The translations under genes and the position numbers were made by a program. Shown one piece after another: positions 1-7,079 of a DNA stretch of 8,672 nt (position 1 is its first letter; each line of letters opens with the position of its first letter). This DNA is from Chloroflexales bacterium (lineage in GTDB: Bacteria; Chloroflexota; Chloroflexia; Chloroflexales; Chloroflexaceae), in contig JAAXUL010000287.1 in assembly GCA_013336035.1 (NCBI GenBank), forward strand, positions 1-8,672, in the 5' to 3' direction. A model generated the notes under the pieces. It ran no database searches, was not told the DNA's origin, and was given only the letters and a program-made list of their open reading frames with translations.

Positions 1-526
1 AGCCGCCCTCGGAGACGGTGAACTGGAGCTTCGCGCCGGTTGCGACGCCGGTGGCGGGGTCGCGAACGGCGACGGCCGCGCCCCACGGTCCGGGCTGCGC
101 CAGCGTGGGAGTCGTGACATAGAAGGCGCCATCCTCATAGTAGGCGTCCACCCCGCGCACCACCGAGCGCGCGATCACCCTCCCCGCCGCGCCGCCGAGG
201 GCCTGCGCGAGCCGGGCCGCGACCAGCACCGGCGCCGTGGGCGCCAGGGCGCACGCCGCCGAGGCCAGGGCGTAGAGGGCGCAGCCCGCCAGTAGCGGCG
301 CCTTCCGCCCAAAGCGGTCGGCGAGCGGGCCGTAGAAAGCCTGCCCGACCGCGAGGCCAATGAAGAACAGCGACAGAGTTAGCTGCACCACCCCCGGGTC
401 GGCGCCGAGGTCGCGGGCGATCGCCGGCAGGCCCGGCAGGTACATGTCAATCGAGAGCGGGCCAAACGCGGTGAGCGTGCCCAGCATAATGATCAGGGCC
501 GCCGTCGGGCGCGAGGGCTGAGACAT
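1..526 (-). CDS. N-terminal part of a Bcr/CflA-type MFS drug exporter, running in frame into an unrelated domain; partial at window edge
   Basis: The frame starts at the ATG at 524-526, preceded by AGGAGA (533-538) with a 6-nt spacer, and stays open for 175 codons to the window edge. Residues 1-124 read as the start of a major facilitator family proton/drug antiporter of the Bcr/CflA type in the inner membrane: SIDMYLPGLPAI after the first membrane segment, the MFS motif A as GPLADRFGRK at residues 66-75, and QALGGAAGRVIARSVVR at the fourth segment. Known family members are about 400 residues with 12 segments. After R124 the membrane protein stops abruptly. Residues 125-175 are soluble and beta-rich, with YYEDGAFYVTTP and QPGPWGAAVAV, resembling YtkA/FixH-like or Ig-like domains of secreted proteins. 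The MFS part is a confident call; the tail is tentative. As it stands the product could not be a working transporter. It lies 50 bp after the diguanylate cyclase gene. Confidence 0.75.
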   Translation of the reverse strand, partial: MSQPSRPTAALIIMLGTLTAFGPLSIDMYLPGLPAIARDLGADPGVVQLTLSLFFIGLAVGQAFYGPLADRFGRKAPLLAGCALYALASAACALAPTAPVLVAARLAQALGGAAGRVIARSVVRGVDAYYEDGAFYVTTPTLAQPGPWGAAVAVRDPATGVATGAKLQFTVSEGG

Positions 527-532
527 ACAGGG

Positions 533-538
533 TCTCCT
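533..538 (-). promoter_or_regulatory. Ribosome binding site of the MFS gene
   Basis: AGGAGA on the minus strand, 6 nt before the ATG at 526. It is the strongest Shine-Dalgarno match in the window and fixes the start. No promoter is evident in the 50-bp gap after the diguanylate cyclase stop, so readthrough from upstream is possible. Confidence 0.7.
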
Positions 539-576
539 GATAACCGCAAAGATGACGCTATCGGGCGGCTGGCCGA

Positions 577-2433
577 CTACGATGAGCGAGCCTGGTTGCG
601 GCCCGCGGCCTTGGCGCGGTAGAGGGCCTTATCCACCTGGTCGAGCAGCTCTTCGATCGTGCCAGTGCTGCCGGCGGCAAAGCCGGCCACGCCGATGCTG
701 ATGCTCACCGCCACCGGGCCGGCGTCGGTCGCCACAGGCGTGCGGCCGACAGCGTCCCGCAGCCGGTCGGCGACGGCCATGGCCTGGAGGCCGGCGGTCT
801 CGGGTAGCAGCACCAGAAACTCCTCGCCGCCATAGCGCCCGATCACATCAACCTCGCGCAGGTCGGCCCGGCAGCGCGCGGCGATGGCCTGCAGCACCTG
901 GTCGCCCGCCACATGGCCATAGTGATCGTTAATCTGCTTGAAGTGGTCGGCGTCGAGCATGATCAGGCTGAACGGGCGGCCATAGCGGGCGGCCCGCTCG
1001 ATCTCGCGCCGCGCCCGATCGAAGAACTGACGCCTGTTGGACACCCCGGTGAGGGGGTCGATCGTGGCTAGCTCCTGGACACGGGCGAAGAGGTGGGCGT
1101 TCTGCAGGGCGATCGCCGCCGTGGCCGCCAGGGTCTCGAGGGCGCTCAGATCGTCGGGGGTGTAGGCGTCGGGGGCCACCGCCTGCACAGTGATCGCGCC
1201 GATGGTCTGCTCGCCCACCGACAGGGCCAGGGCCAGCAGCGAGCCCGTCGCATCCTCGCCCTCGCCGAAAGGCTCGGCGCCGAAGAGCGCCTCAATCTCG
1301 GGGTCGCAGCCAGTTATGCGCAGCGAGAGGCCTGTGCGCACAATAAAGCCGAGCATCCCCCGCTTGAGCGAGAGCCGTCTGCTCGGCCAGCGCCCATGTC
1401 CGTCGACCATATACACATACTCGATCTCATCGGTCGGCTCGTCGTAGAGCGCGATCGCGATCGTGTCACAGGGCATCAGCCGGGCGATGGTGTGATGAAT
1501 CATAAGATAGAGCTGCTCGGGGGCGAGGGACGTGCCGAAGGCCACACTGGCCTTGTACAGCACCTGGCGCCGGCGCGACTCGCGCATGGCCTCCTCGTAG
1601 CGGCGCGCGTTCTGCAGCGCCACGCCCGCCTGACGCCCGATGCACTCGAGCAGCTCGAGGTCGCGCTGGCCAAAGCGCCGCCCCGGTTCGAGGTGGTACA
1701 GGATCAGCACGCCGAGGATCTCGTCGCTGGCCACCACGGGGACCCCCAGCACGGCCTGCACGCCTTGCCTGACCAGCTCCCGCATCGCGCGCGGGTCGGT
1801 CGCGTAGTCGTTATGCAGGAAGGCCTCGCCCGTATCGATCAGATCCCAGATCGCCCCGCTGCCGCGGTAGAGCGGCCCCTGGATCAGCGCCGCATCCAGG
1901 CCGACCACGTGGCCCGGCAAGAGCCGGTCGAACTGAGCGTCGTAGAGCGGCAGCGCGCCGGCGCCAGCGCCGATCAGCTCGGCCGAGAGGCGCACCACCC
2001 GGTCGAGGAGCAGGTCAATATCGAGGGCGCTGCTGATCGTGAGCGCCACCTTGCGCAGCCGGCCCTCGATGTCGTTGTCCCGCACGGGCGTGGCCTCGGC
2101 GAGGATCACGAGGAGCGACCCGGCAAGGGCGCCCTCGCCGTCGAAGAGCGGCGTCCTGCGCAGCTCGACCCGCGCCACCAGGCCCGATCCCGGCGGGCAG
2201 ATCGTCAGCTCGCCCACGAGGGTGGCCTCGGGCGACAGGCCGAGCAGCGCGCGGGCCGGCGTGCCCGGCAAGTCGCCCGCGCCGCCGAGGAGGGCGCGGG
2301 CAGCTATCGTGCAGGCCACCAGGCCATCGGCGGTGTCGAGCAGCAGCACGGCATCGGACAGCCTGGCCAGCACGGGGGCCCAGCTCTGAGACAGAAAGGT
2401 CACTGCTCTCGCTGCAGACAAGGCCATAGTCAC
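577..2433 (-). CDS. Diguanylate cyclase with N-terminal PAS-like region, two GAF domains and GGDEF domain
   Basis: Predicted to make cyclic di-GMP from two GTP in the cytoplasm, under control of its sensory half. In 618 residues: a degenerate PAS-like region (about 20-115), a first GAF domain (about 125-280), a second GAF domain (about 290-448), a short helix and the DPLTGVSNRR entry, then GGDEF (about 455-618). The catalytic domain looks intact: LDADHFKQIND at 493-503 with metal ligand D494, N502 and D511 in the guanine-binding positions, and the active loop GGEEF at 535-539. An RxxD inhibitory site (R526, D529) stands at the usual distance before the loop, so product feedback is likely. No membrane segments are seen. 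The start is GTG at 2433 with AAGG 5 nt upstream; an ATG two codons later (2427) is the alternative. It begins 26 bp after the threonine aldolase stop, which suggests cotranscription. The GAF ligands cannot be told. Confidence 0.93.
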   Translation of the reverse strand: MTMALSAARAVTFLSQSWAPVLARLSDAVLLLDTADGLVACTIAARALLGGAGDLPGTPARALLGLSPEATLVGELTICPPGSGLVARVELRRTPLFDGEGALAGSLLVILAEATPVRDNDIEGRLRKVALTISSALDIDLLLDRVVRLSAELIGAGAGALPLYDAQFDRLLPGHVVGLDAALIQGPLYRGSGAIWDLIDTGEAFLHNDYATDPRAMRELVRQGVQAVLGVPVVASDEILGVLILYHLEPGRRFGQRDLELLECIGRQAGVALQNARRYEEAMRESRRRQVLYKASVAFGTSLAPEQLYLMIHHTIARLMPCDTIAIALYDEPTDEIEYVYMVDGHGRWPSRRLSLKRGMLGFIVRTGLSLRITGCDPEIEALFGAEPFGEGEDATGSLLALALSVGEQTIGAITVQAVAPDAYTPDDLSALETLAATAAIALQNAHLFARVQELATIDPLTGVSNRRQFFDRARREIERAARYGRPFSLIMLDADHFKQINDHYGHVAGDQVLQAIAARCRADLREVDVIGRYGGEEFLVLLPETAGLQAMAVADRLRDAVGRTPVATDAGPVAVSISIGVAGFAAGSTGTIEELLDQVDKALYRAKAAGRNQARSS

Positions 2434-2459
2434 GGTTGCCTTATGTCATAAAAAGAGGG

Positions 2460-3530
<1,071 letters not shown>

Positions 3531-3537
3531 GGGCTCT

Positions 3538-3552
3538 CTCTATGTTATAGAG
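3538..3552 (-). promoter_or_regulatory. 15-bp inverted repeat overlapping a possible -10 box before the threonine aldolase
   Basis: CTCTAT-GTT-ATAGAG forms a perfect 6-bp inverted repeat with a 3-bp centre. The minus strand reads TATAAC at 3544-3549 inside it, a fair -10 match, but no -35 is visible 16-18 bp upstream. If used, transcription would start almost at the ATG at 3530, favouring either leaderless translation or the second ATG at 3503. The AT-rich island stands out from its GC-rich surroundings. This is a candidate operator or promoter only. Confidence 0.3.
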
Positions 3553-3557
3553 TTACT

Positions 3558-3584
3558 GGCGGGTGCGCCCGCCAACGGTGGGCG
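3558..3584 (-). other. Short hairpin(s) after the HD-GYP stop codon
   Basis: Directly after the HD-GYP stop (TAG at 3585-3587) the minus strand can form GGCGGG-CGCA-CCCGCC (3558-3573), a perfect 6-bp stem with a 4-nt loop. The same middle strand can instead pair with the preceding GCGCCC (3579-3584), giving an alternative stem. No T-tract follows, so it is a poor intrinsic terminator. It may protect the 3' end of the upstream message or simply reflect GC-rich sequence. Confidence 0.3.
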
Positions 3585-5915
3585 CTATTCTAACGTAAGC
3601 CGGAGGAAAATCTCGACTACGGCCGGGTCAAAGTGGCGACCTGTCTGGGCGATGATGTAGCCGCGCACGGACTCGAGGGCCCACGCATGTCTGTAGGGTC
3701 GGTCCGAGCAGAGGGCATCCCACACATCGACGACGGCAAACAGACGCGCGGCAAGGGGGATGTCTTCGCCGGCCAGGCCCCGCGGGTAGCCTGTGCCGTC
3801 CCATTTCTCGTGGTGGCAGAGCGGGATGTCCAGGGCCGGGCGCAGATAGGAGATCGGGGCGAGCAGCTCGTAGCCATAGACCGGGTGGCGCCGCATGATC
3901 ACCCACTCGGCGTCGCTCAGGGCCCCGGGCTTGAGCAAGATCGCGTCGGGGATGCCCATCTTGCCGATGTCGTGGAGCAGGGCGCCGCGCCTGATATGCA
4001 CGATCTCATGCTCGCTGAGGCCCATGGCGCGGGCGAGGCGCACCGTCAGGTCGGTGACGCGCTGCGAGTGGCCCTCGGTCTCTTTGTCGCGCAGGTCGAG
4101 GGCCCGCGACCAGCCCTCGAGGGTGGTGTCGTAGGCCAGGGCAAGGTCGCCGTGGCTGCGCTGAAGGCGGCCGAACAGCTCGGCGTTGTCGACGGCCACG
4201 GCGGCGCGCCCGGCGAGGGCGTCGAGGTAGTCGAGCCACTCACGGTCGGGGGCCAGGGGCGCCCGGTGGAAGAGCTCGAGCACGCCGAGCATGCGGCCCT
4301 GGGCCACCAGCGGCGCGGCGACATAGGCGCGAAAGCCCTCGGTGGCGATCAGCTCCGGGCGCGACACGAAGTCGGCGTGCTCGCGTAGGTCGCCCACGAC
4401 CAGCCGGTGACGCTCCTGCGCCACGCGCCCTGGTAAGCTCTCGTCAAGGCTACTCCGCGCGCCCGGGCCCCTGGCGCCGAGAAAGCCCTGGCCGGCGGCA
4501 TAGTCGAGGGTGCGCTCGGCCCCGTTCAGCAGCAGCACGTCGGCCGCGTCTACGCCGAGCTGCAGGATGGCCTGCTCGATCACCACGCCCAGGCTGAGGC
4601 GCGGGTCGAGGCTGGACGTGATCGCCTGGTCGATCATGTGCAGCCCGGTGAGGTACCGCAGCCGCCGCTCGGTCTGCTCGAAGAGAGTCGCACGCTGGAT
4701 GGCGTTCGCGGCCATGTCGGCGATCCCGACCAGCAGCCGCAGGTCTCCGTCGTCCACCGGGTACTGGCAGGCGATCCAGAGCGCGCCAAGCACGGCGTCG
4801 GGGGCGCGCAGGGGGACGCAGGCCACCGCGCGGTGGTTGCCCGGCAGGTGGGGGCTGACAATGTCGCCGTCTGGCGGGGCGCTCGCGCCGCGACAGGGCC
4901 TGCCGTAGCCGATCACCTGGCCCGTGGCCCCGCCACCGCCAGGCTGGCGGCTGCCCGTGATCAGCGACCAGGTGCCCACGCCCAGCTCGCAGACCGCCTC
5001 GCCGGTGAGCGGGTCGCGCATGATCAGGGCCGCGCCCGCGGCCCGCAGCAGCACCAGGGTCTGCCCGAGCAGCGCCGGGAGCATCTCGGCGCGGGTACGC
5101 GCCGTGCGCAGCGCGGCGGTCATCACCAGCAGGGCCTCGCGCTCGCGCTCGCGCTCGACCCGGGCCGACACATCCTGCTTGACCGCGATAAAGTGGGTGA
5201 CCGCGCGGTCGCTGAGCACCGGGGTGATCGTCTGCTCCTCGTGGTAGAGCGAGCCGTCTTTACGCCGGTTTATCAGCTCGCCTGACCATACCTGCCCGGC
5301 GAGGACAGTCTGCCAGAGGGACTCGTAGAAGCGCGGGGTGTGGCGCCCCGAGCGCAGCAGCCTGGTGCTCTGCCCTATCGCCTCCTCGGCGCTGTAGCCG
5401 GTCAGGCTCGTGAAGGCCGGGTTGACCCACTCGATCACGGCCTGGGGGCTCGTGATCACCACCGCGTTGGCGGCGGCGTCAATGGCGGTGCCCAGCAGTT
5501 TGAGCCGGGCCTCGGCGGTGACATACTCGGTGACATCGCGGATCGAGCCCTCGACGGCCAGTATGCTCCCGTCACTGTCGAAGACGAAGCGCTGGCGCTG
5601 CTCGACCCAGATCATGTGCCCGTCGCGGTGCCGCCAGCGAAAGCGGCCCTGCGGCCCACTGCCGTTCCTCTGGCAGCAATCGTCAGGCAGAAACCGGTCC
5701 TCGGGGTGGACCAGGCTGAACCAGAGGTTGTGGTCGGCGTAGAACGCCTCCTGCGGGTAGCCGGTGATGGGGGCGCACGCCGGGCTGATATACTCTAAGC
5801 CGCACTGGGGTATCACCCGAAGGCGAAAGATGATATCGCGGGTATGCGCCGCGAGGAGCCGGATCAGATCGTCGGTGCCCAGGGTGGCCAGGCCGTTGAG
5901 GGGCGGTGCATCCAT
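3585..5915 (-). CDS. PAS-PAS-GAF-GAF-HD-GYP protein, probable c-di-GMP phosphodiesterase
   Basis: Predicted cytoplasmic sensor that hydrolyses cyclic di-GMP. The 776 residues hold PAS 1 (about 18-130, with the PAS_3-like WRHRDGHMIWVEQR), PAS 2 (about 138-250, with LTGYSAEEAIG and INRRKDGSLYHEE), a charged helical linker of repeated Glu-Arg (254-260), GAF 1 (about 262-412), GAF 2 (about 425-582) and HD-GYP (about 595-776). PAS 2 resembles NifL/LOV-type PAS domains but has no LOV cysteine (STRLLRSG). The HD-GYP core looks complete: E612 and H616, HD at 648-649, H677, HHEKWDGTGYP at 701-711 and D730 in VVDVWDALCSDRPYR. The glutamate four residues before H616 fits the trinuclear-metal type of HD-GYP enzyme, by analogy with PmGH. 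No membrane segments are seen. The start ATG at 5915 has AGGA about 10 nt upstream. Transcription probably starts near 6023, giving a structured leader of about 108 nt. Confidence 0.93.
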   Translation of the reverse strand: MDAPPLNGLATLGTDDLIRLLAAHTRDIIFRLRVIPQCGLEYISPACAPITGYPQEAFYADHNLWFSLVHPEDRFLPDDCCQRNGSGPQGRFRWRHRDGHMIWVEQRQRFVFDSDGSILAVEGSIRDVTEYVTAEARLKLLGTAIDAAANAVVITSPQAVIEWVNPAFTSLTGYSAEEAIGQSTRLLRSGRHTPRFYESLWQTVLAGQVWSGELINRRKDGSLYHEEQTITPVLSDRAVTHFIAVKQDVSARVEREREREALLVMTAALRTARTRAEMLPALLGQTLVLLRAAGAALIMRDPLTGEAVCELGVGTWSLITGSRQPGGGGATGQVIGYGRPCRGASAPPDGDIVSPHLPGNHRAVACVPLRAPDAVLGALWIACQYPVDDGDLRLLVGIADMAANAIQRATLFEQTERRLRYLTGLHMIDQAITSSLDPRLSLGVVIEQAILQLGVDAADVLLLNGAERTLDYAAGQGFLGARGPGARSSLDESLPGRVAQERHRLVVGDLREHADFVSRPELIATEGFRAYVAAPLVAQGRMLGVLELFHRAPLAPDREWLDYLDALAGRAAVAVDNAELFGRLQRSHGDLALAYDTTLEGWSRALDLRDKETEGHSQRVTDLTVRLARAMGLSEHEIVHIRRGALLHDIGKMGIPDAILLKPGALSDAEWVIMRRHPVYGYELLAPISYLRPALDIPLCHHEKWDGTGYPRGLAGEDIPLAARLFAVVDVWDALCSDRPYRHAWALESVRGYIIAQTGRHFDPAVVEIFLRLTLE
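5136..5157 (-). repeat. Hexanucleotide tandem repeat (CTCGCG, about 3.7 copies) coding for Glu-Arg repeats
   Basis: Within the HD-GYP gene, CTCGCG is repeated three times and followed by CTCG. On the coding strand it encodes alternating Glu and Arg at residues 254-260, in the helix that links PAS 2 to GAF 1. Gain or loss of one unit would add or remove two residues without shifting frame, so the linker length could vary by replication slippage. Confidence 0.7.
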
Positions 5916-5949
5916 GGCAGGCGATCCTGGAGCTTGCGATAGGTGAGTG

Positions 5950-5984
5950 GGTCAAAGACCGCCGGAGGCTTAGGCCCCCGACGG
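5950..5984 (-). terminator. Terminator-like hairpin in the leader of the HD-GYP gene
   Basis: On the minus strand, CCGTCGGGGGC (5974-5984) pairs with GCCTCCGGCGG (5959-5969) around the loop CTAA. This is an 11-bp stem with no bulge and only two G-U wobble pairs, followed by TCTTTGACC, a short and imperfect T-rich run. It lies 34 bp before the HD-GYP start and about 100 nt after the lipoprotein stop. It may end the lipoprotein transcript. If the promoter at 6030-6038 is real, it sits inside the HD-GYP leader and could attenuate transcription. The weak T-run leaves this uncertain. Confidence 0.45.
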
Positions 5985-6029
5985 CTGGTATGGGTCTGCT
6001 GCTTTTATGCGGCGTATCCCTGTGGCGAG

Positions 6030-6051
6030 AGTATAGCATACGGTAGTACCG
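6030..6051 (-). promoter_or_regulatory. Probable extended -10 promoter of the HD-GYP gene, with an adjacent 11-bp palindrome
   Basis: The minus strand reads TGCTATACT (6030-6038), a TGn extended -10 with five of six consensus bases in the hexamer. No good -35 is present, as is usual for extended -10 promoters. Just upstream, CGGTA-C-TACCG (6041-6051) is a perfect palindrome with a one-base centre, where a regulator could bind over the -35 position. GGTACT in it recurs 23 bp upstream at 6068-6073. Transcription would start near 6023. Confidence 0.45.
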
Positions 6052-6088
6052 AAGATATTTCCATGCCAGTACCATCGGGGGCAGCACT

Positions 6089-7003
6089 CTATTGGGCCGG
6101 CGGTGTGATCGGCTGGCCTGCGGCCAGCTGCTCCAGGGCCGGCTCCATCTCGGCGAAGGTGATGCCGCCCTCGTAGCGGGCCTGGATAACGCCCGCCGCG
6201 TCCACCAGGAAGGTCCACGGCTCGGTGCGCAGGCCCCACTCGTCCATCGGGGGCACGCGGCGCTGGGCCTGGAACGACTCGCCGTAGGGGTACGGGTAGA
6301 CCTCGACGTGGATGAAGTTCACCTGCCCCTTGTACTGCTCCTTCAGCTTCTTCACCACCAGCATATTGGGCGCGCAGACGGCCGTCTGGCAGTAGCCGGG
6401 GGTCGAGAAGGCGACCACAAAAGGCTTGCGGGCGGCGATCGCGTCGGCGATCGTGAGCTGGTAGAGGTCCGGATCCGGCTTGGCGTCCGAGCTGATCTTG
6501 CTCAGGTCGGCCTCGTCGTGGACGGTGAGGTTGCGGCTGGGCACGGCGGGCGCGCCCACCGCCGGCACCTTTGGCTCTGCCAGCACGTCGAGGCGCATGC
6601 GCGACACCGCCGGCTGGCCGTCGGGCTGGGGCACCGTAAGCTCGACTACCCACGCCCCCGGCCGGCTAAAGGTCGCGTAGCCGACGTACAGCCCGAAGGG
6701 CAGCCCCTCGCCCCGGTAGACCGCCGTCGCCTCGCTGTCGGGCGTCGAGGCGTTGCCGCTGCCGACGGTGAAGAAGCGCATGCCGATGCTCAGCTCGGGG
6801 TCGTTGAGCGGGGTGCCGTCTTTGAGCACGCCAAGGGCGATGCGGTTTGGGCCCGGGGCCAGCTCCGAGACGGCCAGGACCGGCACCAGGGGGCTTGCGG
6901 CGGCTGGGGGCGCGCTGGCCTGCTGGCCGCACCCGGCCAGCAGCAGCGCCAGCAGAATAAGGGCCGCGCTGAGGCGGGCGGCCCGTGTGTCTAGCGGCGT
7001 CAT
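6089..7003 (-). CDS. Secreted lipoprotein with beta-sandwich-like domain and CX4C thioredoxin-fold domain
   Basis: A predicted lipid-anchored protein on the outer face of the cytoplasmic membrane, of 304 residues. The signal peptide has a hydrophobic run at 11-23 and the lipobox LAGC at 22-25, so C25 would carry the lipid. Residues about 40-143 look like an Ig/YtkA-like beta domain (FGLYVGYATFSRPGAWVVELTV). Residues about 160-297 are a thioredoxin fold with PFVVAFSTPGYCQTAVCAP at 194-212. The cysteines C205 and C210 are four residues apart (CX4C) rather than CXXC; EPWTFLVD at 261-268 supplies the expected cis-proline (P262). I recall similar CX4C domains in uncharacterised actinobacterial and Chloroflexi proteins. 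A disulfide redox or metal-handling role is inferred; the substrate is unknown. The start ATG at 7003 has GGAG 8 nt upstream. A good -10 box in the 77-bp gap before it suggests its own promoter. Confidence 0.85.
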   Translation of the reverse strand: MTPLDTRAARLSAALILLALLLAGCGQQASAPPAAASPLVPVLAVSELAPGPNRIALGVLKDGTPLNDPELSIGMRFFTVGSGNASTPDSEATAVYRGEGLPFGLYVGYATFSRPGAWVVELTVPQPDGQPAVSRMRLDVLAEPKVPAVGAPAVPSRNLTVHDEADLSKISSDAKPDPDLYQLTIADAIAARKPFVVAFSTPGYCQTAVCAPNMLVVKKLKEQYKGQVNFIHVEVYPYPYGESFQAQRRVPPMDEWGLRTEPWTFLVDAAGVIQARYEGGITFAEMEPALEQLAAGQPITPPAQ

Positions 7004-7025
7004 AGACTCTGCTCCGTTTCGATCG

Positions 7026-7047
7026 GCGCGCCCGACGTCGGACGCGC
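7026..7047. promoter_or_regulatory. 22-bp near-perfect palindrome, candidate operator of the lipoprotein gene
   Basis: GCGCGCCCGAC (7026-7036) is followed without a gap by GTCGGACGCGC (7037-7047). The two halves are inverted copies with one mismatch. It starts about 10 bp downstream of the TATAAT box at 7057-7062, so it covers roughly +3 to +24 of the predicted transcript. It could be a repressor site or, as RNA, a hairpin in the leader. GC-rich sequence makes chance palindromes commoner, but 10 of 11 paired positions is long. Confidence 0.45.
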
Positions 7048-7056
7048 GATTAGGGC

Positions 7057-7062
7057 ATTATA
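7057..7062 (-). promoter_or_regulatory. -10 box (TATAAT) of the lipoprotein gene
   Basis: An exact TATAAT on the minus strand inside the 76-bp gap between the permease stop and the lipoprotein start, in otherwise very GC-rich DNA. No clear -35 lies 16-18 bp upstream (the 17-bp position reads GATTAA, within the permease stop region). Transcription would begin near 7050, giving a leader of about 47 nt. Confidence 0.5.
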
Positions 7063-7079
7063 GCGCACGACAACGCGGC

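Noticed and set aside
138..180. A natural fusion adding a sensory domain to an MFS transporter
   Set aside because: The break falls within the fourth membrane segment region, where an insertion would destroy the transporter, and the window ends before any resumption. A join artefact or pseudogene is the simpler reading.
1093..2451. A 452-codon open frame on the plus strand, opposite the diguanylate cyclase
   Set aside because: Its product is rich in Arg, Gly, Ala, Gln and His with no domain pattern, as expected from the antisense of high-GC coding DNA. The opposite strand holds a complete GAF-GAF-GGDEF protein.
3633..4388. A 251-codon open frame on the plus strand, opposite the HD-GYP gene
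   Set aside because: Composition is that of an antisense shadow, and it overlaps the invariant HD-GYP residues on the other strand.
5916..6023. Possible c-di-GMP (GEMM) riboswitch in the HD-GYP leader
   Set aside because: Fragments such as CACAGGG and GCCTCCGGC recall parts of the GEMM-I consensus, but the conserved GGGACGCAAAGCC segment, tetraloop and receptor are not present in order. The resemblance is not enough to claim it without a covariance search.
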